Source: Zea mays (Eukaryota; Streptophyta; Magnoliopsida; Poales; Poaceae). Taken from it: 64,000 nt of DNA. Location of the stretch: contig NC_050097.1 of assembly GCF_902167145.1 (NCBI RefSeq), forward strand, positions 45,244,095-45,308,094, in the 5' to 3' direction. Positions 9,590 through 20,402 of this stretch are shown here, in pieces (the stretch's first letter is position 1; every line of letters begins with the position of its first letter). The notes below the pieces were generated by a model, which saw nothing but the letters and a program-made list of their open reading frames with translations, ran no database searches and was not told the DNA's origin. A program made the position numbers and the translations under genes.

Positions 9590-10936
9590 CTCAAAGGGAG
9601 TGTTGGTACTCGCTTGGAGGCTTTGTCACACTTTTTTGCAAGGGGACCGGCCTTTCTCGGTTACATTTTGTTCCGGTGGGTGCGCGCGAGCGCACCCACC
9701 GGGTGTAGCCCCCAAGGCCTCGTAGGAGTGGTTTGACTCCTCCGAGGTCTTAGTGCCTTTCGTGATGCCTTGGTTGGTCTAGTTGTTCCCTCATGCGATC
9801 TGATCGTAGCCTGGGTGCATGGTCAGGTTCCGAGTTCTCGGGCTGGTATGTTGACGCTGTCAACGGTTTGGCCAGAGCCGGGTTTGCGAGAGCAGCCCCC
9901 GAGCCTCTGCACAGAGCGAGAGGACGGTCAAGGACTGACTCGGCTTTTATCATACGCCCCTTCGTCGCCTTTCCGCAAGGAGGAGGGGGGAAGCGCCATG
10001 TTGCCCTCGGAGGGCGCCAAACATGGTGTCTCCAGTGAGTTGCTAACGGGTGATCTGAGTGGACGCCCGTGCCCCGTTCGATAAGGGTCGGCTAGTGGCC
10101 CAGAGGCGCGCTCCAAAAGTACCTGCAGGTGATTTGCCGGACCCGGTCCCGTTTGATAGGGTCCGAGGGCTCGATGCCTCCCTCTGGTGGGATTCCATTA
10201 TAGAATCGCTCCTACTGGTCTCGAAAATGTCCTAGGGTACCTCGGGAGCATAGCCCGAGCCTCGGCCATGTATCGGACGTACCCAGAGTCATCCCTCGCT
10301 CTGCGTGTTCTAGGGCGGCTGTCGAACCCTTCGGGGGGCAGCCTTTGAACCCCTGATCAGTAGTGGGCGCGGAGCCCGAGCGCTCTGAGGCAGCTGTCGA
10401 ACCCTTCCGAGGGGCCAGCCTTCGAACCTCTGATCAGTAATGAGCCTGAAGCCCGAGTGCTCTGAGGCGGCTATCGAATCCTTCCGAGGTGCCAGCCTTC
10501 GAACCTCTGATCAGTAGTGGGCGCGAAGCCCGAGTGCTCTGGGGCGGCTGTCGAACCCTTCCGAGGGGCCAGCCTTCGAACCCCTGATCAGTAGGAGGGC
10601 TCGGGGCCTGCTTCCTTTGCGGAGAAGGATCCCTTTTGGAGTATCCCCTTTCCCGGTCCCTGTAGCAAGAGAGAGATAGGGGAAGAGGAAAAGGATACGA
10701 AATTAAACGATGGGGCGCACCTTTTTTTGACGCGGTCATCATGGCGGAGGTGAAGCGTCGCCCGCTTCACCTGCCAAAGGTGTCGCCTGCCCTGCTGCGG
10801 AGTTAATGCGACGGGACGGGTGGTTCGCGGGGCAGCCGTTATGCGTGCGCGAGTCGTTCGAGGAACGGGCGTTTTGCCTTCGAGTTTGAATTTCGCGGCG
10901 GGTTCGAGCGAAGTGTTGAACGGGTCTCGCACGGGC
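9590..10936. other. Non-coding spacer between 3' LTR and aORF, with a 77-bp repeat
   Basis: GC-rich spacer without convincing coding capacity on either strand. It includes the tandem array annotated separately at 10314-10600 and ends at the aORF promoter. Several long frames here are fortuitous results of high GC content. Confidence 0.55.
10314..10600. repeat. About 77-bp tandem repeat, four copies
   Basis: The phrase ggcggctgtcgaacccttc recurs at 10314, 10389, 10466 and 10543 (steps 75, 77, 77). Each is followed by gccagccttcgaacc and ctgatcagtagtgggcgc. The array sits 340-620 bp upstream of the putative aORF TATA box. Confidence 0.8.
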
Positions 10937-10949
10937 CTTTATATATCTG
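10937..10949 (+). promoter_or_regulatory. TATA box of the antisense gene
   Basis: The motif ctttatatatctgg lies about 130-140 bp before the aORF ATG (11080), on the plus strand. A start near 10970 would give a 5' UTR of about 110 bp. It supports a promoter inside the element that is independent of the LTR and fires in the opposite direction. Confidence 0.5.
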
Positions 10950-11079
10950 GAAGAGGGACCGGTGGTGGTTCTTTACTCTGTTGCTCGCCTCCTGCATTGG
11001 TTTCCTCAACCCAAGGGAATAGCCAGAGAAGGAAAACCACGCACCTTGTCCGCTCCGCCGCCACCCCCTTCGCTTGGCG

Positions 11080-14000
11080 ATGGCAGACCGGGTAACCGTC
11101 GTTCCGCCGCGCGACCTGTGGCCTTTCTCCACCATCACGGTGGACGATCTGGAGGCCCTTGTCGCTGATGGCTTGCTTCGTCCCCTCTCTGGTGACCCGC
11201 AGCCGGAGTGGATGGTCCCTCCGAGCGGAGCCGCCCCGACCCCGCCGCCGGGGTATGTGCTGAGTTTCGTCTCCTTCCATGAGCGGGGGTTCAAAGTGCC
11301 AGCAAGCCGTTTCATGCGGGCGCTCCTGCATTACTACGAGGTGGAGCTGCACAATCTCAACCCCAACTCCATCGCGCAAGCGGCCATCTTCGCGGCGGTT
11401 TGCGAAGGATTTTTGGGGATTGACCCCCACTGGGATCTGTGGACCCATCTCTTCTCCACGGAGCCTTTTGCCTTGACGACGGGGGAAAAGAGGGTCCGCA
11501 TGGCGGCGCGGGCCGGTGGCTGCATCCTCCAGTTGAGGCAGGCACACGCGCAACAGTACATCCATGCCATCCTTGTGTCTTCGAACAAGGGGTGGCAGCG
11601 CCGGTGGTTTTACCTCTGGAATGACGATGGGAGGCTCCCGTCGTTTTCTCAACGAGTGGTGACTGCCGCCGGCAGCAACTGGCGCTGTGGGGCCGCGCGC
11701 GAGAAGTAGGAGAATCTCCGGCCCCTCTTGGAGGCCTTGCAAGAGCTGCGAGACGGAGGGCTTACCGCCTCGGGGTGGTTGCCGCCATCCATCGCCGGAG
11801 GGTGCTCCCCTTGACAGAGCGGTGGTTGCCGCTTTCAGAGATGATGCCGGGGGCCGACTTGGAGGGTTCGCAAATGTCCCCGGTCCCCCTCTCCGCCGAT
11901 GACCTCCACAGGCGGGTAGCGGGCACGGTAGGGAGGCTCGACGCCGGCGCCCTTACCCAGCCCTTGATGCGTCCCGAGCGTGGGTGCATGTCCCTGATGA
12001 GTGTTCGCTCCTTCTTTTTTCTTATGTCGGGTTGCTCTTGGTTCTCATAGTCGGGATTTTTGTCCGTCTCCAGGAGTTGGGGTGTCACAAGCCTTCCCTG
12101 CCGCCGGTCCCGGAGGACGCGGTGGACCGGGCCACGCGGAGGGTCGCTGCAGAGAAGAAGAAGGAGAAGAAGGACATGAAAAAGGCTCGGGCTCGCGAGC
12201 GAATGCGTGCTCGGGACGCCTTGGAGAGGCACCGTCGGAGGCAGGAGAGGGACGGGCTCCCGAGGGAGCCGTCGCCGGAGACGCATGACGACGACGATGA
12301 TGACGAAGACGACGACATGGCGGCCTGGCTTGGCCTCAGCCTAGATTTGAGGCTGGGCCAGGGGTCATCGAGCCAGCCCCCGAGTGGGCTAGCGCCGTCG
12401 ATATCCGGGGCCGGGACATCAGGGTCCCGGTCCGAAGAACAGGGGCAGGCTGAGGGGGTACTTGACCCCTCGGCCGAGGTAGTTGGAGTGACCCCGGGGA
12501 GTCAGGCCGACCCGCCTGTCCCCCAAGAGCAGTCGCCCGTGCCGGCCGCACAGGAGGTTGATCCTCAGGTCGTCGTGACTGCGCCTGGGTGGACCGTCCC
12601 TTCGGCGCCCCGGGCGCTCGAGGCGGGGACGGTGCCGAAGCCGGCAGCGGGGCAAACCTCGGCAGTGCCCGCGGGGACCGAGGCCCGAGGGGCCTCCCTG
12701 CAGTCACGATTGGCCTTGGTCCGGAGTGGGTAAGTATCTGAGGATACCTCTATCCTGGCTCCTTCTTCGTGTGTCCTGATCCTGCTTTTCCTTTTCCTCC
12801 CAGCAAACGGAGGCACGGTTCGGCCAGTCTGGCTCCCCGGAAGGCCCTTAAGACGGTGTCGGCTTCTGCAGCCGGTGCCGCACCGGGCCACGCTGGTCGG
12901 CTGGCCTCCACACAAGATGCCCCCAAGCGGGGGCTTAGGCGACACGAGTTACCGTGGGGCGAGCTCCCTAGGCTGACCCCTCCGTCGAGGCGGCCGTCGT
13001 GCCGGGGGAGACTGCTGGCGCGGCCGCAGCCTTGAGCCCACCTGACGTGTTGCCGGCGCTGGCACCAGCTTCTGCCGAGGCTGTTGCCGTTCTGCCCGTG
13101 GAGCCACCCGTCGTCGCCGATGCCGAGATGGCTGAGGCACCGCTGCTCGAGGTCGGTGATTGGAAGCCTGCCTCCTTAGCCGAGGATGTACCCGATGCGC
13201 CGATCACAGGGGGTCCCGACGCCTTGGAGGAGGGGGCGTAGAACCACGGCCCGTCCTGGGGAGCGGCGACCTCATCCTCGCGCGACGCGATCCCAATGAG
13301 CGGCGTGGACAGGCGCTCCGGTTCTGGACCCGTGGTGCCTCGAAACCCCTCTTCATTCTCGACGATGAGCGGGAGGAGCAGTCTCGGGACGAGCTCCGTG
13401 AGTGTGCCGAGGCAGCGATGGGGTCGCTTCGGTCGACCATGGAGGTCCTTTCCAGGAACGTTCCCAGGATCCTCCAGGTAAGGATTTCAGGCATACATTT
13501 CGCGTGACCAGGGCATTCTTTGTGACGCCCTGCTTCCCTTCCTCAGGATCTGACGGATCTGAGCACCGCCAAGTCGTCGTTCATCCGTCGCGAGGCCGAC
13601 GTCTGGGGTTCGCTATGGTTCCTGAGGACCACGCTTGTTGAGGCTACCGAGCGCCTCTCCCAACGGAGCGTCGAGGCGACGGACCTGCAGTTGCTCTGTG
13701 ATGAGCTGGGGGTGGAGGCAGCGGCGGCACGCGCAGAGGCGCAACAACGGCAGTTGGAGCTTGGCCAGGTCATCGGCGAGCGGGACCAATCTCAGAACCA
13801 GGCTGTCGAGGCTGAAAGCCGGGCTAAGGCCCTTGGGGGCCAGCTAGCCGAGGTGTCTGCTCGGGCCGGAGCCCTTGTGGAGGACCTGGCCGTGGCCGTC
13901 GGGTCTGCCCAGTCCGCCCAAGCCGCAGCCTCGGAGCAGCTTGCCCGGGCTAAAGGTATGTCTTAGCCGCTTTGAGACTTCGATTCAGCTTCATTCTTCA

Positions 14001-14534
14001 ACTCGTGTCTGAAGAATTCTGTTTTGGCTGTTTGCAGAGTTCAAGTCAGCCCTCAACGAGTCTGCCAAGGCACTTGCCCAGGCGGCTGAGCAGAAGGAGG
14101 CCGACCGCGTGGCCATGTCCGAAGCTATATCGGCCTTCTGCCAGGTCTTTGGTCTTGATGACGTCCCCTCGGGGAGCTCCCCCCAGAGTCACCTGCAGGC
14201 CTTGGGTGGCCATGTGCGCGGCAGACTCCACAAGGCGCTGTATCACGGCGTTAGGCGGGCCTTCGCCGTGCTCACTTCCCACTACGATGTGGATCTGGAG
14301 CGGGTCAGCGAGGGGTACTGTCTTCCCGACGAAGATGAAGCTGCCCTGGCCGAAGTTCAGAGGCTTGACGCGGCCGTCGCGGGCCCAAGCGCAGTGCTGG
14401 CGTCCTCCTTCGAGGTGGAAATCCTTCTGCTTGCGTCGCCGTCCCAGGCCGGGGCGGATCTCGCCGAGGGTGGAAACGACGCCGAGGGTGGAGACGAAGC
14501 CGAGGGTGCTGCTCCTCCCCCGGGCGATGCCTGA
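11080..14534 (+). pseudogene. Antisense gene (aORF) of the Tat element, spliced, decayed
   Basis: Opposite-strand gene typical of Tat elements; its N-terminal part matches the family annotated as putative gypsy-type transposon domain (PF04195). Function is unknown. It starts ATG 11080 (MADRVTVVPP). Signature LSFVSFHERGFKVPASRF and LHNLNPNSIAQAAIF lie at about 11258-11390, followed by GFLGIDPHWDLW. A stop at 11707-11709 and a one-base slip in a G run near 11776 break the frame before VVAAIHRRRVLPL. Further exons are a basic/acidic part (from about 12074 to donor gtaagt at 12730), a part beginning after cag at 12803, a coiled coil rich in A, E and Q (about 13548-13953, donor gtatgt), and a last exon after tttgcag (about 14037) ending TGA 14532-14534. 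More frameshifts occur near 13000 and 13240. Some exon borders are uncertain. Confidence 0.75.
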
Positions 14535-15007
14535 TTCTGCCGGAGCAGTTTGTTTTGAACATGTATGTGTCTTTCGCGGCCGCCGAGGCTTGAACACTTT
14601 GTCGTCGTGTTATAAAGCTGCGTTTCTTTTCCTCCTATTCCGAGTATCCGGACTTGTTCGTCAGTAGCGGGATCGCTTATCCGAGTAAGAGTTATTTTTC
14701 GCAGAAGGTGACGAGTGAGGTATCCGTATCCCGGAGGCGTAGGAGTCCCTCGGCTCGGTCGGCCTTGCCGCTTACATGTGCTCTTATTCGTTTCGCGGGG
14801 TTCTGTTACTGATATAGTCGGGAAACACGAAAGTCGTTTTGGTAGAAGACTTTTTCCGTGGAAAAATTTTGACGCAGAGGGGGTTCCCCCCTTCTAGCCC
14901 TCGAGGGAGGGTCGGGCTTTGCCGAGGCAAGGCTGATCCTTCCTTGACGGTTAGACTCTATTTGTGTATGTAAAGAGAACGAGGTATATGAACGACTTGA
15001 AAATATC
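14535..15007. other. Convergent 3' ends of aORF and gag-pol
   Basis: A non-coding stretch between the aORF stop (+) and the end of integrase (-). The two transcripts converge here. I see no other feature, although transcripts running past each other would overlap in this interval. Confidence 0.5.
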
Positions 15008-17033
15008 TTAAGGGTAAAAGCAACGTAGCTGTCGGATGTTCCAAGCGTTGTTGTAGACCTCGCCTTGACCGTTGGCCAGCTTGTATGTTCCAGGCTTCAA
15101 AATCTTGGCGATGATGAATGGCCCTTCCCAGGGAGGTGTGAGCTTGTGGCGCCCTCGGGCGTCTTGTCGTAGCCGAAGCACCAAGTCCCCCACCTGGAGG
15201 TCTCAGGACCGAACCCCTCGGGGCGTGGTAGCGTCGCAGAGACTGTTGATACCGTGCTGAGTGTAGTAAGGCCATGTCCCGAGCCTCTTCCAGCTGGTTC
15301 AGTGAGTCTTCTTGGCTGGTCTGGTTGCTTCGGCCGTCGTACGCCCTTGTCCTCGGGGAACCGTATTCTAAGTCTGTGGGCAAGATAGCCTCGACCCCAT
15401 AGACTAGAAAAAACGGCGTGAAGCCTGTGGCACGGCTTGGCGTCGTCCTCAGACTCTAGACCACCGAGGGGAGTTCCTTCATCCATCGCTTGCCGAACTT
15501 GTTGAGGTCGTTGTAGATCCTCGGCTTAAGTCCCTGCAGAATCATGCCGTTGGCACGCTCTACCTGCCCATTCGTCATGGGGTGAGCTACGGCGGCGCAG
15601 TCCACCCGGATGTGGTGGTCCTCGTAGAAGTCCAGGAACTTCCTGCCAGTGAACTGGGTGCCGTTGTTGGTGATGATGGAGTTCGGGACCCCAAAGCGAT
15701 GGATGATGTTGGTGAAGAACGCCACCGCCTGTTCGGACCTGATGATGTTTAGGGGTCGGACCTCAATCCACTTGGAGAATTTGTCGATAGCGACTAGCAG
15801 GTGTGTGAAGCCCCCGGGTGCCTTCTGCAAGGGACTGATGAGGTCCAGACCCCACACAACAAACGACCAGGTGATGGGTATTATTTGCAGGGCCTGAGCG
15901 GGCAAGTGTGTCTGCCTTGCGTAGAATTGACACCCTTGGCAGGTGCGTACAATCCTAGTGGCGTCGGCCACCGCGGTTGGCCAGTAGAAACCTTGTCGGA
16001 AGGCGTTTCCAACGAGGGCTCGAGGCACTGCGTGGTGACCGCAAGCCCCCGAGTGTATTTCTTGCAATAGCTCCTGACCTTCGGCGATGGATATGCATCG
16101 CTGGAGGATGCCTGAGGGGCTACGGTGGTAGAGCTCCTTCTCGTCACCCAGTAAGACGAATGACTTGGCGCGCCGCGCCAGTCGCCGAGCTTCGGCTCTG
16201 TCGAGGGGTAGCTCTCCTCGGTGGAGATATTGCAGGTATGGGGTCTGCCAGTTTCGATTAGGCATGACCCCATTCCGCTCTTCCTCGATGCGCAGTGCCT
16301 CACCCTCGACGGTCAAGGGTGCCTCGGGCTGGGCCGAGACCTCCTCGGGTTCGGGCGTGTCGTCGGTCTTGACGGAGGGTTGATGTAGGTCTCGGGAGAA
16401 GACGTCCGGGGGAACCGTTGTCCGTCCCGAGGCTATCTTAGCCAGCTCGTCCGCAGTCTCGTTGTAGCATTGAGCGATGTGGTTGAGCTCGAGTCCGTAG
16501 AACTTGTCTTCCAGGCGCCGAACCTCGTCGCAGTAGGCCTCCATCTTCGGGTCACGGCAGTGGGAGTTTTTCATGATTTGGTCGATGACAAGCTGCGAGT
16601 CGCCACGAGCGTCGAGGCGCCAAACCCCTAGCTCGATGGCGATGTGCAACCCGTTAACCAGAGCCTTGTACTCGGCCACGTTGTTTGATGTCGGGAAATG
16701 GAGGCGCAGCACGTAGCGGAGGTGCTTCCCGAGGGGTGAGATGAAGAGCAGGCCCGCGCCCGCTCCTGTTTTCATCAGCGACCCGTCGAAATACATAGTC
16801 CAGAGTTCCGGTTGGATCGGAGCTGCTGGAAGTTGGGTGTCGACCCATTCAGCCACAAAGTCCGCCAAGACTTGGGACTTGATGGCCTTCCGAGGAGTGA
16901 ACGAGATTGTCTCGCCCATGATCTCCACCGCCCATTTTGCAATCCTACCCGAGGCTTCTCGGCACTGGATGATCTCCCCCAGGGGGAAGGATGACACCAC
17001 AGTCACCGGATGAGACTCGAAGTAGTGTCACAA
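15008..17033 (-). pseudogene. Tat pol 3' part: second RNase H and integrase
   Basis: The open stretch 17006-15456 begins within the connection region and contains a second, archaeal-type RNase H: D in TMYFDGS, E in NNVAEYKAL, D in RGDSQLVID and D in ETADELAKIA. Then comes integrase: an HHCC zinc site (IHSGACGHH ... CQGCQF), core D in WGLDLISPL and E in GQVERANG. The second core Asp is Asn here (ITNNGTQF, codon at 15666-15668), so integrase would be inactive. TAG at 15456-15458 interrupts the C-terminal part, which continues in other frames (LPTDLEYGSPR around 15370; HKLTPPWEGPF around 15130) to about 15008. The upstream part of pol lies at 37236, on the far side of the nested array. Confidence 0.85.
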
Positions 17034-20000
17034 TGTAACACCCGGTTTTAAGGAACAAAGCCGGGTGCATCTCATACATGCGCCAAGAAGACAACATATA
17101 TAATAACAGAGTGTATAGAGATAAATGTCACAAAACATCAGAGTATTTATTACATAGCGGAAGACTTATTACAAAATAAAGATAAATATAAAACGAACTA
17201 AGGATCGTTGGCGCCAATGTCGACTGAGAAACGCCATCTAGATCAGATCGAACTCCTCAGTGTTAGGCGGCTCCTCTTCGACCACCTGTTCTTCTCCTGT
17301 GGGGGGGGTGTGAGACAGCAAGAGTGAGCTCACATACGCTCATCGCTCAACAAGTTGTGGGGAATAATGTGACATGAACTCACCAAAGGTGGGAGTTCAT
17401 GAAGTGTAAGGCTGATCAATGGAATAAAGGCTGAGGCTAAGCATTGCTTTTATAAGTTGGTCAAAATTTTATTAGCAATTACTAAGTGTAAGTAAATACC
17501 AAACCTTAATAATAATAAAGAACAGTAATAGTAAAATAATCCCAAATGCGATGCAAATGTCAAATTGAATTTAAGTTCCATATTTAATCATGTGAGGGTC
17601 CGAGCCGCTCTTGACCGTGAGCACGGCTAGTATACTAGTTTTACACTCTGCAGAGGTTGCGCATCTTTACCCACAAGTCGTGTATCCCATGTCGCCTGGG
17701 TTTGCAAGGCCCTTAGACACTACCGAGGTGAATGGCTAGGGATCCACTACGAGGCCTTTACAAAGTTCCACTAGCTTCCGAAAACCCGCTACAGTTTATA
17801 GGAAGATCCAGTACAGGGTTCCTGGCTGACCGCCATCGCAGCAAAATCAACCAGGGACCTCCCCGCACTGACCTCTCCCCTACTGCCCTTGCCCCTTTCA
17901 GGTAAGGTAGTCTTCCACTAGCTTTCCTAATTAGTCAGCCAAGGGCGTCCCATTATACCCTTGTGGTAGCACTGTTTTCCCGGGTGGTCGCTCCATGTTC
18001 CCATTAATTTAATGATCTTAACATGAACAATAATAATAACAAGTTAATAACAGAATAATCATGAATAGTGTATCTCCATACCCAATCCACATAAAGCAAT
18101 AGCAAGTACTACCCAAAAATATTTCAGGGGTGAACAAGGTATAGAGGTAATCAAAACTGGGGTAACATAAAGGCTCCCATCAAAATTATCCTATGCAGAT
18201 CATTAAAATTAATAAGAACATGGCTGGGAAAGTAAGTGATCAAGGGCACAACTTGCCTTCAATGAGCTCCTGCTCAGCTACTTCAACCTGCTGCTCACCA
18301 GGATCCTCGGTCACGGGCTCTTCTACTCGCCACAATACAAACAAGCACAGGATACAGGGAAAATTAACATTACACCAAGCATGTAAACAAAATACACAGA
18401 GATATTCTACATAATAAAATAAAATTCTAGGAACAGGAATCATAATTTTCTGAGTTATAGATTTTAAGTTATGCATTTTCAAAGGTTTTATGTGCTTTAA
18501 ATAGGATTAAGTGGTAAATAAATTCCTTACTGTTTTCATGACATAACAGAGGCTCTAGATGATAGATAATAATATTATAAAATTTTAGGAACTGGAATGG
18601 CTCAATTTGGAGTTTATATGAATTTTCTATGAATTATTGAAGTTCTAGTAATTATTTTCATATTGAAAATCCATTTTCTATTTCATTTATTCAAATTAAA
18701 TGATCTCTGGACTGGGCCTCGATTTCTGTAAAGCGCAGGGGCTTCGGAGTAAAACCCCGCAGACACAGAGCACAGTTCACGTGGATGGCGGGTTGATTTG
18801 CTAAAAAGTGAGGGGTTCTTTTATAACTCTGACCCGCGAAGGGGTATCTTCTAATCTCGGCCGCACGATCACCATTGGACGCTACAGATTAGATCCCAGC
18901 GGCCCCGAACCGGTATGCCCTCATAGCCGCACGAATCAAGATCTAGGGTCCCGATTTAAAACAGGGGATCACGCCCCAGACGCGCCCGATCCCGATCGGA
19001 CGGCCACCGTTACACTTCCCGAATCGGTACGCATAAACTAATCAACACCGTCGGTGAAAGATCCAACGGTTGAAAACCTCACACTCTCATATCTAATCAT
19101 AGCCGTACATCATTGCATCAACGGACCAGGATCTTCCCCTACCTCACGGCCGAGCGAACGGCGGCGCCCGCGACGGACGCGGCGGCACATCGCCGGAGAA
19201 CCCGATTCCTACCCTACGGTGCACCATCCCGGCATCTGATACTCGCGGAACAAAATTGACACGACGGCGAACATGGGATGGGGGTTCATACCAACAGTTG
19301 GAGGCCGAACGCCCCTGACCACGGCGCGGCGGAGATGGCACACGACGGTGAGGAATCCCGGGGGCTCCGTCGACCAATCGTGCACGTCGAGGCCACCGAC
19401 ACCTTCCTCGCGGTCCGTGGAGACTTCTAGACACGACGTTAGGGCAGCGGCAACGGGGAGCACGAGGTTTGCCGACCGGCCCTCACTCCTAGCCCGCGGC
19501 GGCACTCAACCTCACTCGAATTTTCCCCCCTCTCTGTGCGATTCACGGCGGCGCAAGCGGATGAGGAGGGAAGGAAGGAGCAGGGGAGTTCGCCTACTTA
19601 TCCTCCGTGGACCCGGCTCGGGCTGGAAGGAGGTCGCCCGCGATTCACGGCCACGGCGACGAGTACCCCGCGCGGTCAGTTAAGGCGAAGAGGAACGGCT
19701 GACACGGGGGGTCGGGTTGTCAGCGACCGCGCGTGACTTCCTGTTGCAACAGAACCCGCGAGGAAAGGGGGAAACCCCGACAGGCGGGTCCCACCTGTCG
19801 GCGCCGAAGACCGACCGGCGGCCCCAGTTGACAGCGAGCCATCACATGACCAGCGCGGGAGCGTGTGGGCTGGCGCGGTGAAGGTGGGCCGAATTTGGTA
19901 CAGTCGGCCCAAGTAAGGTTTCTTCTCTTTTTTTTATTTTCTATTCTCTTCTCTAATTTTTTTCAAATTTAAATCTCAAATTTGAATTCCACTTAAGTGC

Positions 20001-20364
20001 AAATTCAAGTTCATGTTAACTATGCAATTTATTCTCACCATCATGTGGTAAAGTTATTCACTTTTAATATTATTTTATATTGAATAATATTTCTTTCTTT
20101 ACATTTTTATTTCCAAATTCTAAGATTTGAATTAGGTTTTAATCCTTCATTTACATCATTAATGTAACCTTATTGATATTTTCTTTATTATTAAATGCAC
20201 AAACAATTAAACTCCAGCATGATGCACAATTTTAGTGGTATACATTCTTATTAATTATTTGTTTTCATGTGATGTTCTCATGAAATGATAAATATAGACA
20301 ACACATATAGATATAGAGTAATATACTTTCTCTTTTTAGCCTTTCTTACAAAGTGGGCGTTACA
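17034..20364 (-). repeat. LTR 1 of the chromovirus array (outer 3' LTR)
   Basis: 3331 bp, TG...CA ends. It contains a GC-rich island (about 18720-19900) between AT-rich flanks; long frames in the island are not supported as genes. At the variant positions I noticed it reads C at 18260, G at 19123 and G at 19231. Confidence 0.92.
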
Positions 20365-20380
20365 AATCCTACCCCCCTTA
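20365..20380 (-). other. Polypurine tract, chromovirus copy 1
   Basis: On the minus strand, taaggggggtaggatt directly precedes the LTR. The same tract occurs at 28798-28813 in copy 2. Confidence 0.7.
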
Positions 20381-20402
20381 AAAATAATCTCGTCCTCGAG
20401 AT

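Noticed and set aside
10434..10932. Overlapping minus-strand frames of about 100 codons upstream of the aORF
   Set aside because: They lie in a tandem repeat and GC-rich spacer. No motif and no agreement with gag-pol order.
19144..19912. Several GC-rich frames (up to 136 codons), repeated at 27577-28345 and 36010-36778
   Set aside because: They are the same LTR island in three copies. Frames overlap on both strands with no protein-like composition, so they are products of GC content.
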